Shown piece by piece: positions 36,544 through 49,207 of a stretch of 64,000 bases of DNA (position 1 is the first letter of the stretch; each line of letters opens with the position of its first letter). The notes beneath the pieces are model-generated. The model made no database searches and had not been told where the DNA came from. It saw nothing but the letters and a program-made list of their open reading frames with translations. Origin of the DNA: Epiperipatus broadwayi (Eukaryota; Onychophora; Udeonychophora; Euonychophora; Peripatidae). The position numbers were made by a program, and so were the translations under genes. The stretch covers positions 304,161-368,160 of the forward strand of contig JAQFVV010006740.1 of NCBI GenBank assembly GCA_028023455.1, read 5' to 3'.

Positions 36544-36994
36544 GTGTGTGCATGAGTTAATATGTGCGTGATCCTTATATCAATATTATTGGTTAAATTA
36601 GATAAATACCAGTGTTCGGTTATGAAAATATACAAGAATATTTAAACTAGTTTAGAAATGTTAATTTAAAAATATGCGTGTGTTTTTATTAGAAGTATAA
36701 AATGTTTAAATTTAGTAAATAAATGTTAGTTAATAAATTATCTTTAAAATTAAACTTTATTTGTCGGTCAATTTTTTTTAACAAATTCTTTTTAACAATT
36801 CCTTTTATCAAATTCTTTTATCAACTCCTTTTACAATTCTTTTATCAAGTCTCTTAACCACTAATTAAGTATAATCTATTAGTGATTACAAACAACTGAG
36901 CTAGTCGTGGATTTAGGCATTGAGTTAGTGGCCACTGTTCAAAGTGCATTGTCTATTCTTTTAGTATTCTTTTAGAATAAGCAGCTGGCGCCCA
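35963..36994 (+). mobile_element. Possible LTR with primer-binding site
   Basis: Promoter-like TATAAATAG at 35963, a 26-bp tandem repeat just downstream, a less AT-rich transcribed-looking block (36080-36420), a pyrimidine-rich block with AATTCTTTTATC repeats (36770-36850), and TGGCGCCCA at 36986-36994. TGGCGCCC is the usual first part of primer-binding sites in many LTR retrotransposons; after the A it diverges. A second LTR, TG..CA ends and gag-pol were not found. Alternatively this is a host promoter and first exon. Confidence 0.35.
35995..36072. repeat. 26-bp tandem repeat, three units
   Basis: CAGTTCACAAATTAGTTGAG + TGAGTG begins at 35995, 36021 and 36047 with one or two substitutions, the third unit decaying at its end. 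Confidence 0.95.
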
Positions 36995-37194
36995 TGGTTA
37001 TACACAAACAAAAAAGTGCTTTGGATTTGGTGTTGAACTCAACAGCCGAGAAAAAGCTATGTCCTGGAAATGTAACGCTAGTTATATACTTTATAGCTAT
37101 CGTTTGGGCATACATACTGTCCGAGTATGTTCTTCTCTGCCTAAGAGACTGGTGTTTTCGAATGCACACATTCGAACTTGGTTCAATATATATA
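36995..37194. other. Unidentified mixed-composition block
   Basis: Noticeably less AT-rich than background with several CpG. Overlapping short frames (115 codons plus, 65 minus) give no domain. Could be internal sequence of the possible LTR element or an exon. Confidence 0.35.
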
Positions 37195-37630
37195 TTAAAT
37201 ATGTGGAAACTTCTGTTATTTTTATGTCACGAAAATCAGTCAGATATTAGAATTGTACACTGTAAATGTCTTTTGCATTTAAAAGTATATTCTTCTAAAT
37301 ACAGATATAATTCTTATATAGAGACAAAGCTGTTACAGTAAATATATACAAGTGTAAGAAAACAAAGATCAGAACTTTTCTTATTTTATAATAGACTCTT
37401 CAACCACAAACTATGTTATAATTTAATAATTTGTTTTAATAGATATAATTGTTAAAAAATTTTAAGTAGATGAAAATTTCTGTTACTTTTATCATAGAAA
37501 AATCACAATCAGATATTACTAGACAGTGACCAATGAAAATTATATATTTTAAATGCTTGTTGTATTCAAAAGAGGATTCCTTTTCTAAATGCATCTCTAG
37601 TGCTTATATAGAGACAAAGCTGTTACATTA
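37195..37630 (+). repeat. Dispersed repeat, two copies in tandem, third at 40838-40985 (minus)
   Basis: Copy A 37195-37345 and copy B 37463-37630 share AA.TTCTGTTA.TTTTAT, AATCA.TCAGATATTA, TTTTAAATG.., TTATATAGAGACAAAGCTGT + TACA. The reverse complement of 40838-40985 shares the start and the TATATAGAGACAAA end. Unclassified. Confidence 0.8.
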
Positions 37631-37634
37631 CCCC

Positions 37635-37636
<2 letters not shown>

Positions 37637-37702
<66 letters not shown>
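37637..37702. repeat. (AT)n microsatellite
   Basis: About 32 AT units, preceded by CCCCCC. Confidence 0.95.
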
Positions 37703-37704
<2 letters not shown>

Positions 37705-40507
37705 TGTACTGGTCAACAGATGTTATACCCAACAATCCAAACACGTGGTCAGATTCAAACCCAGTTGAACAAAGAATTAAATGCAAGACCAAACTGAATT
37801 CAAACCCAATTCATGAGCTCAGATCAAATCAATGGATAACACACATTGATGGCAATATGACTATACACCAAGCAACTAGCTCAATGGATGATGATTTCTG
37901 AGACTCCTGATCTGACTTTAGCTAATGTGCATTAAAATGGCTATGGATATTCTAGATCAATTCATATATGTATGTTTTGGTTGGCAATACAGACAGTGAG
38001 CATTAATATTTAAAATAATTAATAACTAATAAAGAAATTAAAAACCAAATATGTTATATAAAATGTTTAATAATAATAAATATTTGTTCAAATATTTATG
38101 ATTAGCATGATATCTTACCTCTAGTCTTTAGAGTGTGAATTACAATAAATAATGGCAGTCATGCTCATATGCCAAGAATTAATATTCAAGTGTGGGAGAC
38201 ATATATATGTCTATGCCCCGACAAGTAGACAAAGGAGAATAAAGGTATTTTACTTGGAAAGAAATTATGATTCTATTTATATCCATAAATCAATTCATGA
38301 AAGGCATGATGAGTATTTAGGACATAACTTCAATATTTAACATATAACTTATTTAAAATTATAGATGAGTATAAAGTTGTTTGATTTTAATAAAATCAAT
38401 TCATTATGATTTATAAACATAAGAGCAGGGCTTTATTGGAAATAAAAAATAAATGGTACTAATGACTTATGAGCAGTAAAAACGAATATGAATTATAATG
38501 GTTTGTCGGTGATTTAAGAAGTAGAAGAGCAGCTTGTGTTCTATAAGTCTTTTCTGCTCTATAAATAATCCATGGAATACAGGGAAAGCCAGGTTGGGAC
38601 ACAGCTGCAAACCTTTGGTGTTCCAATATAATAATGAGCGAGGTAGGAAATGATTTCTTCCCATATCTTTAATGTAATGATAAGATCATCAATATGACAA
38701 ACCTCAGGAGTAAGAGTGTGGATTGCATTAGTAATGTTTCGAAAAGTGATGATTTAATGATCATCATATTTAATTAATAAAAAACAAAATATATGAGAAG
38801 TGCTTCATGTAATGACCTGATCATGTTAGATTAAAATCAAACTCATCCTAAGCAAAATGACTAAATGTAATTATATAGTTATAATAATCATACCCTAAAT
38901 ATCATGCCCTTTCTGAATATTAATGAAGAGTACAAAATTTAAATTAGAATATATTGATTTTATTTTTTTATCAACCTTTAGCAAAACATTTTAATATTAT
39001 CAATATGAATAAATAAGTTTCTGACTCAAATAAAATAGCCAGGAGCATAGGTTATAAAATGAGCTAATAATAGTTATCAGCCATTGGTAAAATAGCCAAC
39101 ATTTAATAAATCCTTCAACTCGATAATTAATAGAACCATATTGATTTATTTCTAATGGTCAATAATTAAACTATAAAAATTAATACAATATTATTTTCAT
39201 AAAGTAAGTTTAATGAAAGAGATTATTATGGAGTTGACAGTATTATTGGAATATAATCAAAATAAATGATATTAATAATCATTCAAATAAATATATAAAT
39301 AAAGTTAATTAAAACAAACCACCATCATAAGAAAAGGAAAGTTAACAAAATATTAATTTTCAGACTAGAGATAAGAATAGAGAATTACTATACAATTTTA
39401 AGACATTATAAAGTGAGGAGAAATTTGAAACAGTAATTAATTCAAGATATGGTTTAAGGAAAAGTTCATAAACAGGCCAGAAAGTTGCGGTTCAGAAAAT
39501 AAAGATATTACCAGTCCTTCCATAGTTTGTTCATTAATTTACATGGCAGAGTCCAGTGGGTTTAGAAGACAAGGTAGGCACACACTTAACTCATATGAAT
39601 AGCATTTGTGGATTGGTTTCTTTAATATTTTGGAAGCTCACGATTGGTATGGAAATTTCTAATTAGCAGATATATGTTGAAGATTTTATGGGAACTCCAG
39701 GATTCAGCAATCAGATCCCCAAAGTTGGCCATGTGCTGAACTGAAAAGTCTGTCAAAATTCATAATTAAAAGTGATGTAGCTTCAGGTAGCAACTATTCT
39801 AAGAAGTAATGGATTCTCCTCTTTTTGTTGAAATATTTCCAGGCTATTTATACCTTTCCTGTGTCCCCCCCCCCCATTCTGACTCTGATGTCTTCAGGCT
39901 AAAGCTTTTAAATTATTACAAGTTAAAATTTCATTAATTAATTTGTGATCCATTTCTCTGATAAGACTTTCAAATTCATTAACTTTGAATTCATTTTCTA
40001 TTTAGAAAATGAATTTTTAAATCTGAATAAACGATTTTAATTAAGAACTGTCCTTACATTTTAAATTATCATTTTCACTAATTAATAAAAATTCCCCATT
40101 GTCTGTGGGAAAGGGCGATCTGAAAGCTTATCGAAAGAATGTATCTTTTATCACAGAAATTTGAACAAACTGGCAAAAGTAAAATTAAAACATTCCGATG
40201 TAATGAAACTTTATAACGAATATATATCTTTAAATATTCATAAATATATACGTACAATCCATGCAATTGCAATATATATATAATTTTATCATGAAGTTAT
40301 TAATAATATTAGTAAGTTTAAACATAAAATAATTGGCTTTAACAAATGGTTAAATAATAGTCTGCTGTAATCAAAACTAGCAGGTATTGAACATATAAAG
40401 CCCCATTACATTCAGAAATTCATAGTTAGTGATAGGGTTTGAAGTAGGCTAAAGGTGGGATCTCATAAAGCTCAGATCGAACTTAGATCCAACTGCTTCA
40501 ATATCTG
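37703..40507. other. Long stretch without supported gene
   Basis: Mostly AT-rich. Small less-biased islands at 37720-37910, 38140-38240 (one frame contains IYVYAPTS, reminiscent of an RTE endonuclease but too short to assign), 38500-38720 and 39440-39900 may be old insertions. A 12-base C run sits at 39865. Confidence 0.4.
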
Positions 40508-40655
40508 TAGTCAAGTTGCAATCTTTAGTGTCTTTATAAATACATGAGACCATTAATGGAGTTGGGATTCCACCTCTATTGTTAAAAGAAGGTTACCTGA
40601 ATAACAGTTTGAATTTCTTGATTGTTATTTATATTGGAATTATCTAAGTGTATAC
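40508..40655 (+). repeat. Dispersed repeat, second copy at 4440-4590
   Basis: Shares the TTTAGTGTCT, GGGATTCCACCTCTATTGTT and AAAGAAGGTTACCT blocks with the first copy. Confidence 0.75.
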
Positions 40656-40837
40656 AGGTTTTTAATGATTGTATATATTAGAATGAGTGTTTCTCATACA
40701 TATAAAATAATTAAAAATACAATTACCTTTATTGAAATATTATTAAATTTTAAAATTTAATTGTAGTGGAAAAGCTTGTTGTAAATTAAAGAAAGTTGAA
40801 AAGTTGTGAGCTCTGTTTTCTTAAAGATGTATATACT

Positions 40838-40985
40838 TATTGTAATAGTTTGTCTCTATATAAGTACTAGAAATATATTTATAAAAAATATCATTTTTTG
40901 ATTGCAAAAACCATTTAAAGTATGCAATTTTCACTCTTCACTGTCTATTAATATTTGACTATGATTTTTATAAAATAAAATAAAT
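40838..40985 (-). repeat. Dispersed repeat, relative of 37195-37630
   Basis: Read on the minus strand it matches copies A and B, ending in CTTATATAGAGACAAACTAT. Confidence 0.7.
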
Positions 40986-41231
40986 TTATATAGCTTTTGA
41001 ATCTATTAGTGAAACCATTGAAATAAACTGGTTGGTATCCTTCTTTAACTTAATACAGTCCCCTAAAGAAAAATTTTAAATGTTCAAACTAAACATATTT
41101 ATGTTGTTAATAGTAGTAATTCAAATCTATAAAATTAATTTACCTTTTTTTTAAGATATGGATATATTTAAATGGAAAAGTTATATATATATATGTAAAA
41201 CATATATATACATACGCTCATACACATACAA

Positions 41232-41264
<33 letters not shown>

Positions 41265-42250
41265 ATGATAAAAATATTTTAATATTGAATAAATATAATG
41301 TCAAGTGAAATTTACCAATTCTATTTTTAACAATAATGGAACTGCTCTCTAGCTGCCATGTCCAATAACTTTTACAGTAAGAAAATGGACCACTACTTAC
41401 CCTACTTTAAATCTTTTTACTTAGAATTATCTGGAATAATAACAGATAGAACACAAACTTATATAACTTTATATCTTTTAATAAAAATTGATTTATTTAT
41501 TTTAAATAACTGCTTTTAAGTTTATAGAGTGGAGATATTTTATTTTCTTCTAAAATTCAGAATAAGTAAACACATGTTATATATGTAATGATAAATAATA
41601 TTTTAGTATTGAATAAGTATAATATCATGTAAAATTTACCAATTCTATTTTAATCAATAATTGAACTGCCCTCTAGATGTCATGTCCAATAAATTTACAG
41701 TTAGAAAATGGACCACTTTTACCATACTTAAAATCTTTTTATATTGAATTCTTTAATGTATAGGCTGGTTTAAGTTTGTTCTCTGGCTGTTATTGTTTTA
41801 GATAACTCTTGATAAAAAATCTAAAGTATGGTAAGAAATGGTTAATTTTCTTACTGTAAATGTTATTGGACATGATAGCTAGAGGGAGGTTCAACTATTG
41901 TTTAAAATAAAATTGGCAAATGTCCAATGACATTATATTTTTTCAATATTAAAATATTATTTATCATTACATATACAACATGAGCTTATTTATTATATGG
42001 TTTTAGAAGTGAGTAAAATATATCCCGTTTATAAACTTAATGTCAGATATTTAAAAAAAATACAATTTATATTAAAATATATAGACTGATTTAAATTTGC
42101 TCTCTGGATATTATTGTTTTAGAATCACTCTAAATAAAAGAATCTAAAATACAGCTAGAAGTGGTCCATTTTCTTACTGTAAAAGTTATAGTCCATGTCA
42201 GCTAGAGGGCATTTTAATTATTGTTTAAAATAGAATTCGTAAATTTCACA
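41265..42250. repeat. Palindrome nested within a related palindrome, about 1 kb
   Basis: Inner element about 41585-41975: left arm with GAACTGCCCTCTAGATGTCA and GAAAATGGACCACTTTTACC, right arm its reverse complement, both ends matching ATATGTAATGATAAATAAT. Outer arms about 41265-41580 and 41980-42250 carry the same GAACTGCTCTCTAGCTGCCA block and are inverted to each other, including AGTTTATA...CTTCTAAAA near the inner element. So one copy appears to sit at the tip of another. No coding capacity. Confidence 0.75.
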
Positions 42251-42273
42251 GCACACGTATATATATATATATA

Positions 42274-42379
42274 TTTTTATATTGATATCATTTATTTGTG
42301 TATTTCATTCTGTTATATATATATATATATATATATATAACAGAATGAAATACACAAATAAATGATATCAATATAAAAA
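42274..42379. repeat. Exact palindrome with (AT)n centre
   Basis: TTTTTATATTGATATCATTT and the next 22 bases to CATTCTGTT are mirrored exactly as reverse complement after about 13 AT units (42314-42339). Confidence 0.9.
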
Positions 42380-43071
42380 GTAAGTTATTTTATAGCTTTT
42401 GCAATTCAATCAACTTTTTATAGTAAAATATTAGTCGTATGTCTCATCAACTGTTATATATAATTGTATTACAATTATCTATCATTATATATATTTGTGA
42501 GTGAGTTCTATAATTATTAGTATTAAGTATAAAAAATATGAGGAAAAGGAGCATTTTGTGGGTGAATATATATATTTTATTAATTAATTAGGGAAGGTTA
42601 ATTATATAATATTATATATTTGTTGATTAACTATGCCAAAGCAGAGCCAATCCCATTTAAATATAGTAATAGTTAGTATTGATGATTTCAATATTATTGG
42701 TCAAATAGTATTACTATATTTATAGAATAATTATATATTTATTCATTTATATATTTATTTATCGTTATTGATTAGTTTTATTATTAATATTATATTTATT
42801 TTAATTAAAAAAAGGGTTAGTTTTTTTTAAGGAAATCATTAATAATTATAATTTTAAAAATGAATACCACGGCTAAATATTTAAGTTATAAATATTTATA
42901 TATAGAAAGATACCTTTTGTTTTACAAGAGTTGATTGAAATTTCTCCACTAACAACTTTGATATCAAACAATTTAGATAAATACATTTATTATTTATTAA
43001 ACTAAAGTTTTTTAAATGTCTTTATTCGTATGTTATTTGGAATGGAAATTTTAATTACATATACATATAAT
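42380..43071. other. AT-rich stretch, nothing recognised
   Basis: No coding signal. Confidence 0.5.
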
Positions 43072-43335
43072 TAGAAGGCATTTGAACCCAGATTGTCAAG
43101 CTTTCTTCCATCATCTACTTCATCTTATACAACCTGTACATATGACCATATATATGTAAAACGGTAACTAATCTCCAATATACGTATTTCATGTAGAACC
43201 AGTTAGTCCAAATTATCATCTCTCAATAATCATTTATATTTTTACCTCTATGTGGTTATGGGAATCAGTTGTATAAAATGTAATTAATAACTGAAGGAAG
43301 CTTGAAAGTCCGAGTTCAAATCCCCTGTAATTATA
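43072..43335 (-). mobile_element. Palindromic hammerhead-family repeat, both arms, ribozyme deleted
   Basis: Outer ends AAGGCATTTGAACCCAGATT and GTCCGAGTTCAAATCCCCTG are inverted copies. On the minus strand the centre keeps CATGAAATACGTATATTGG but CTGATGAGTG is shortened to CTAACTG, removing the core. Confidence 0.8.
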
Positions 43336-44900
43336 TTTAGCTTAAGCATATACACTATACTTGTATATATATAAATTAATTATAATACTGCTGTATTTAA
43401 ATGCTTTGCAGTTTCAAAGTTTGTACTTTAAAAGTTAATTTTATTATAGTTATTAATGTTAATGTTACAATAACAATAATTAGAACATTTGTTTTAATGC
43501 TGTTCAAAAGCTTTTACAAATGTTATCGCATTCTTTTTGAAAAAATTATTATTTATGTTTCATTTATTACATTACAAACTTTACTCATGCAATTCATTTC
43601 TAAATGTAATAATTAGCAATATTTAGAGAGAATTTTTACCTACAATTAAAGTTATAATTTTTATCTTCTTTACTTTGTGTTTTTTAAAGTACTATTATGT
43701 ATTTACCAAAGTGCTTTTTCCGTCCAATAAATTAATAAAAAATAAACGTAGCGATTAAGTTATACCCGTTTACGATTTTTAGCAATCACTAAGACGTTTC
43801 TTTCAATATTTGCAAAATTTTTTACTGAAAGTTTTTTACGCTGTAACTTTATTGAATAGTTTTAAAATTCTCATTTTGTCTTTATTTTTTTTTTTTAAAA
43901 AAAACCAAGTACATATTCACAATTTTTTTTTTCTATTTTAGGCATGATTACATAATAATATTTGTTTTATTTCTAACTCACATTGCATCTTATTAATTTA
44001 AATATTTCTAAATTATATATATATAAAACTTAGTTACCATAACCAGTATCCTCTATATGGCCAAGTATTTACTTCATATTACCAATAAAATTTTATTTTA
44101 AAAATAAAGGGCTTACAAATGGGTGGATGAACAAATGTAAAATAAAAATATGAAGCATAAATTTTAGGACGATCAAACTGATCATAAAGTAAAAATTGTA
44201 AAAGTTAAAAAGTCAGCTATCCACATTGTAAATAGCATTATTAAGGCAATAACCTAATTTTAAATTAGAGATCTTTATCTCCATATACCTTCCTGAAATA
44301 TCTTATAATATTGTACTTAGCACATATGAAGTACAAATCTGGATAAATTGGTAACTGACGTCTTCTAAGCAAACAAAATTTTCCTTTCATGTATCTGATT
44401 CCACCCAATCCTAATGGACATTCAATATAAGGATAGCAAAATAATATTCTGCTAACTAGAAATAAAGTACAGATAGGCATTTAATCCAGATATTTATGAA
44501 TTATTAATGAGTAAATGAATACGGAGCTTAAAACCAAGAAGGAAAACCACAAAATATACTCCATATCTACATTAGAGAAGAAATAAGATAAAACTATTTG
44601 ACTTCTATGAATGAAATATTTAAACCTTTTTAATTAATTAAATACAATGATTTATTGCTTATTGCTGGATGAGGGCATTGGAAGTTACAATGCAGGATCA
44701 TGAATCATAGTCTTTTATCCATTGTTGGCATTCTCATCTCAGCAATAAACCAAGCAAATCACTATTTTTATTAATATATGCAAGTTTTTAACAGCAGTAA
44801 TTCAAATCTATAAAACTGATGTTTTTTTTTTCTTTGAAGATTGGCAAAGTTCTGAGAAATAAAACATGATAGTATCATTTTTATTGGAATAGAACATTTG
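43336..44900. other. AT-rich stretch without supported gene
   Basis: 71-codon frames at 43401-43616 (plus) and 44265-44480 (minus) have no recognised domain and are not called. Confidence 0.5.
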
Positions 44901-44972
44901 GCGTTGGTGGCCTAGCGGTTAGCATAACTGCCTTTTAAGCAGCTGGCTCGGGTTTGCTTCCCGGTCAACGCA
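44901..44972 (+). mobile_element. tRNA-Lys-like SINE head or tRNA pseudogene
   Basis: The acceptor stem GCGTTGG/TCAACGC closes (one G-T), the T stem TCGGG/CCCGG closes, and the anticodon arm CTGC/GCAG encloses CTTTTAA with TTT at the anticodon position. The D stem is poor and the T loop TTTGCTT lacks the invariant TTC. It matches the SINE heads at 5507 and 22609 (for example GGTGGCC.AGCGGTTAGC versus GGTGGTCGAGAGGTCAGC). No poly(A) but an (AT) tail follows. More likely a SINE head than a working tRNA. Confidence 0.75.
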
Positions 44973-46489
44973 TTTGACATATGAAATATATATATATCTT
45001 TTCCAGTTTTAGTGATTTCATTTCATTAATAAGAAGTGTTTTCCTACTTCTATGACTTTAAAACATTTTTATTTTGAAAGTATAACTCGTAGTTAGTCTG
45101 TCTAATTTGAACGACCCTGTTATTACTAATGTAACCGAAATGACAGAAATGATATATAATCATACGTCCACATAACAAAGTATTGGAAACTAATTCTGCA
45201 ATCTCAATAAATCTTAAATTTTTTTATATATGTTCTCATTTTCAGAGAAGGATGAAAATGACAAAAATAGAAGAATTCTGACATCTAGTGATTTATGCAT
45301 ATTTAAATGTAGATATCATCAATATATATATATTGCTACATATTTATCCTGTAAGTAATGTCTGCATATGCGTAATTACGTATATGCTATAATTTTATTT
45401 GTAATAAAAAAATTCGGCAAAATTAATATTTTTGTCTTGAGAAAACGACTTATTTTTTTACTCCCATATTCAAACAGACCAATTGTATGCATAAGTAATA
45501 TATAATACATTTATTGTAAATAGAACACATTCAACACATTGTTAGCCTCACTTAAATTTATTATTAAAATTTATTTATTTTTTTACTTAAATTTATTACT
45601 AAAATTTAAAAGTATATTTTTCAGTTCAAATATTTTTAAAATAACTTTTTATCAAACCAATTTTTGATATATATGTAAATTTAATAGTATGGCTAAATGT
45701 CTAACAGATACAAGTTTTTTTTTGCTACTTCTACCAGTTAATACTTCATACCAGGGATACATCATATGTGAACTTACAGTAAAATAAATAAAGTGCCTTT
45801 AGAATTATTAAAATTATATTTTCAAATTAAATATTTATTAAAAAAAGAAAGTAAAAAAATATTTTTTTACAAGTAACAATAATATTAATAATAATGATGC
45901 ATAAATTAAATTTTTATTCCAAAATATGTTTATCCATCTCTGTATAATCTAGGTTATTTTTACGCATATTTTATACTAAAAGAAAAAAGTGTTAGTAATA
46001 TAACAGCGCTTATTTAGCAAACATTTATCCCCTCTCCGCCCGTTTTCTTTCTTGCTTTTTTTTTTTTTTTTTTTGAAATTTCATAAAATAATAATTACGT
46101 GTTTCTAATCAAAAAAGAATTAATGTAGAAATTTATATTTAAAAATACTCTAAAGTTTTTAATACTTACCAAATTATTATATATTTTTTCTCTTATGGGT
46201 GTTGAGATTTCGAATTAGTTTCTTTGATAACAATATAGTAGACATCCATTTACTTATGTTCAGTACTCACACTATAAGCTCAACAGAACAAGCGCACGAG
46301 AAATATCTGAATATATCTGTAAGAGTTGAGAAGTTTTTTTTTTTTATATTTAAATCCATTTTTTCCAACAAAAAAAAAAGAAGCTTAGATAGCAGTTAAA
46401 CGGCTTTGATGACTGTTTGTATAGATCATTGGATGTTTTAAAACAAAATGTATATATCTGAGAACAGTTAGTTAATTGCGAGTTTTTCG
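44973..46489. other. AT-rich stretch without supported gene
   Basis: Nothing recognised; T16 run at 46056. Confidence 0.5.
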
Positions 46490-46690
46490 GTCGCATCAGC
46501 CGGCAAAAAGCCGTCGCTTGCTTTCTACATATTTGCGTCAATCGTCATTAATATTTGCTATTTCAGCAGATGTGTTATATTCCCTTGCACGCACGCTCTT
46601 AGTTAGCAGCTGGAATATCAGTCACAGTATTTCTCGCTAGGACGCATGTGTCAATAATTGAACTCCAGCAACGTTACTTTTAAAACTTCG
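46490..46690. other. CpG-rich island of unknown nature
   Basis: A 200-bp block with many CpG (TTTTTCGGTCGCATCAGCCG, CTTGCACGCACGCTC, TTTCTCGCTAGGACGC) in an area where CpG is otherwise rare. No tRNA or rRNA fold seen. Could be a promoter or first exon, or a foreign insertion. Confidence 0.35.
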
Positions 46691-47999
46691 TAACTGTTTT
46701 TGAGTTTTAAAAGAAGAAAAAATATCGTAGCATTTAAAATAAATAATTTATTGATTTTATTTATTAACAGAAATTACTACAATAAAAATGTTAAAGTTAC
46801 TTAGTCGTAGACTATTTTCGAGAATAAAATATTTTTATTTAATTTAGGAAACCTAAAGATAGGAATCGCTAATATTTGTGTCCTTTCTTGCCGAACAAAT
46901 TAAGATTTTACAATTTGGCTATTATCAATCACTTCTGTCTCTACTTAAAATTCACTGACAACCAAATTACCCAGATTGCAATGCATTTTGTTTTCCCGCA
47001 GTTTTTATTGGTTATTGGTAGCTATTTAAAAAAAAAAAAAAAACATCTACAGTATTCTCAACGTCGCTATTTGTTTTAGATGTGATAAATGTGTTTCATC
47101 AATATAGTATTGTACTTTTTTATTTAATATTTATTGTATATTATTAATACATTATTTTATATTAAACGCGACAAAATTGTTATTAATTTCAATTTTAAAA
47201 AAACTGTTTTACCTAATGATTATTCAATAAAATTCTTCAGTAAGAGAAAATAATAAATTAATAATTATTGATATAAATTAAATACATTATATGCTATATA
47301 AAAATTAAACAATAAAAAGCTAATAACACATATAATATATTTTTTAAAAAGTTACTTAAGGTTTAATAACAAAATATTTATATGCGATTATAGTTATAGT
47401 TATTCGTAACCATTCTTAAACTATTATGACTATTTTAACTCCAAAACTAAAATAAAACAAACATTGAAAAACAAAATATAAAATAAAAAAAAGAATGAAA
47501 GGTTTTAGGCTGACTGTAAAAACTAATCTCATATGTCTATATCGTAACCTAACCGGACGATCCACCCACCAACGACTAAGATGTATGGCAGATATAAAAG
47601 ACAAATTTCTAGCTTAGCCTAATCAAAGTTATTTCTTGTATATAAAATTCTAATAATACAAATATTACTCATTTCATGTCTTATATATTATATTAATTTT
47701 AATAAATTGTTTAACAATAATCATGAGATTTGTTACCTAATCATCCAGTAGGGTACCCCTTTTTAACATTAAATATATACCAACCAGTAAACCCTCAATG
47801 GTATAGGAATATCACAAAACACTATTCAACTAAATATCAATGATATTCCAATGACTTACAATAAAATAATCAAATTATATTTAATATTAAAGCAAGCAAA
47901 ACTTTCCATATGTATTGCCACTTAATGCAAACCAGAGTAATCAATGGAGGTCAGAATGCTTGTGCATAAAATCCCCATGTAATGCCTACTCATCTAATA
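46691..47999. other. AT-rich stretch without supported gene
   Basis: Short frames at 46876-47079 and 47416-47604 lack domains. A less AT-rich piece at 47530-47600 is unexplained. Confidence 0.5.
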
Positions 48000-48041
48000 T
48001 CCTCAGACTAGTTTCTGGCTTATGGACTTCATCAGTGAGGA
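48000..48041 (-). ncRNA. Hammerhead ribozyme candidate with damaged helix II
   Basis: Minus strand: TCCTCA (48041-48036), core CTGATGA (48035-48029), 13-base helix II region, GAA (48015-48013), AC, loop TA, GT, cleavage C (48006), TGAGGA (48005-48000). Helix I is six perfect pairs. Helix III is two pairs (AC/GT). The cleavage triplet is the classic GUC. Helix II is the weak point: AGTCCATAAGCCA pairs poorly, the 3' strand seeming mutated from GGAC. Not related in sequence to the 33-kb family. Confidence 0.5.
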
Positions 48042-49207
48042 GCCTTGGATCTGAGGTTACTGCACCTAGATCTTAGGATCTAATGCAACCCTCCAGCAGC
48101 CATCTTTTATCTCTATTTAACAAAAAAAAAACTATGAGTCTTAAATTGAAAACACAATAATATTTTCAATTCAAGCTCATTAGCTTATATAGTCATATAG
48201 GTCTGAACTCAATTCAGTACCTATACATTTTGGTATCTTTGGTTCTTTAATAATCATAACCACCACTATCATTATAAGCAAGCATAAGAAATGGTGATTA
48301 TGTGATGTTTATATTTAATATTAAAACTTCCTATGTTAAATTTAATTATAATATAATATTTTCATCTATTTTTTAAAATGATAGCATTTCACTTCTTTAT
48401 TAATATTCCTTAACTCAATCAACATCTTACGTAATTATTGTTTCTTAAAATGAATAAAAACTTTGCATAACAACATGTAGAAAGGGATTTTACTTACTCC
48501 CAGCTACAATTAAAAATAATTAAGATACAAATATAGAATCAATTTTTAGTTTTCAAAATAATTAACTAAATTTTTTTATAAATTCACAAAAAAACTAAAT
48601 TGAAATTATTAACCAACACTTAATTATCATAACCAAATTTAAAATAATTTCTTATCACCATGTATTATAATTTAATTATTTGTATTTTGTATAACATAAT
48701 AGTTATCACCCTTCAACATGATCATTGAGAATGATGAAAAATTTGAATTAATTAATATTTAAATATAGTATTAAATGCCTTGAACAATTATAATATTTTT
48801 TTATATTTTCTATCTTATTTTAGATGATGTGCAATAATATCGAATATATTTAATCATTACAATATATGTGAGGTAAGTAAGAATGATGAATAATGGCATG
48901 AAAAACAAGAAAAGAGACTCTCAATATTTTATTAATTTAAAAACAATTTTTAAAATTTATTACAGTAGAAATACAAATTTTAAGAAAGAAGTTACAATTA
49001 TCTTATAGTTAATAAAAAAAAAATTAACTGATTATACCAAATTTTATAAATTAATATTACCAAAGTAATTATTATAAACTAAAATCATTCATACTTCATT
49101 CTAAAATTATTTATAAACAGGATATAATATATTCCATAATTTATTCCATTAATATTACGATATTTCTTAAAGTATATCAACAAAATATACAATTTGTATT
49201 TTTACTT
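48042..49207. other. AT-rich stretch, nothing recognised
   Basis: The 48042-48120 part, next to the ribozyme candidate, is less AT-biased (GAGGAGCCTTGGATCTGAGG) and may belong to the same unknown element. Confidence 0.45.

Noticed and set aside
36994-37341. 115-codon frame after the primer-binding-site-like motif as gag.
   Set aside because: No zinc knuckle or capsid-like motif, and it runs into a non-coding dispersed repeat.
38152-38340. IYVYAPTS phrase as an RTE endonuclease fragment.
   Set aside because: Only about eight residues resemble the family; neighbouring motifs are missing.
44901-44972. A functional tRNA-Lys gene.
   Set aside because: Poor D stem and a T loop without TTC; matches the SINE heads instead.
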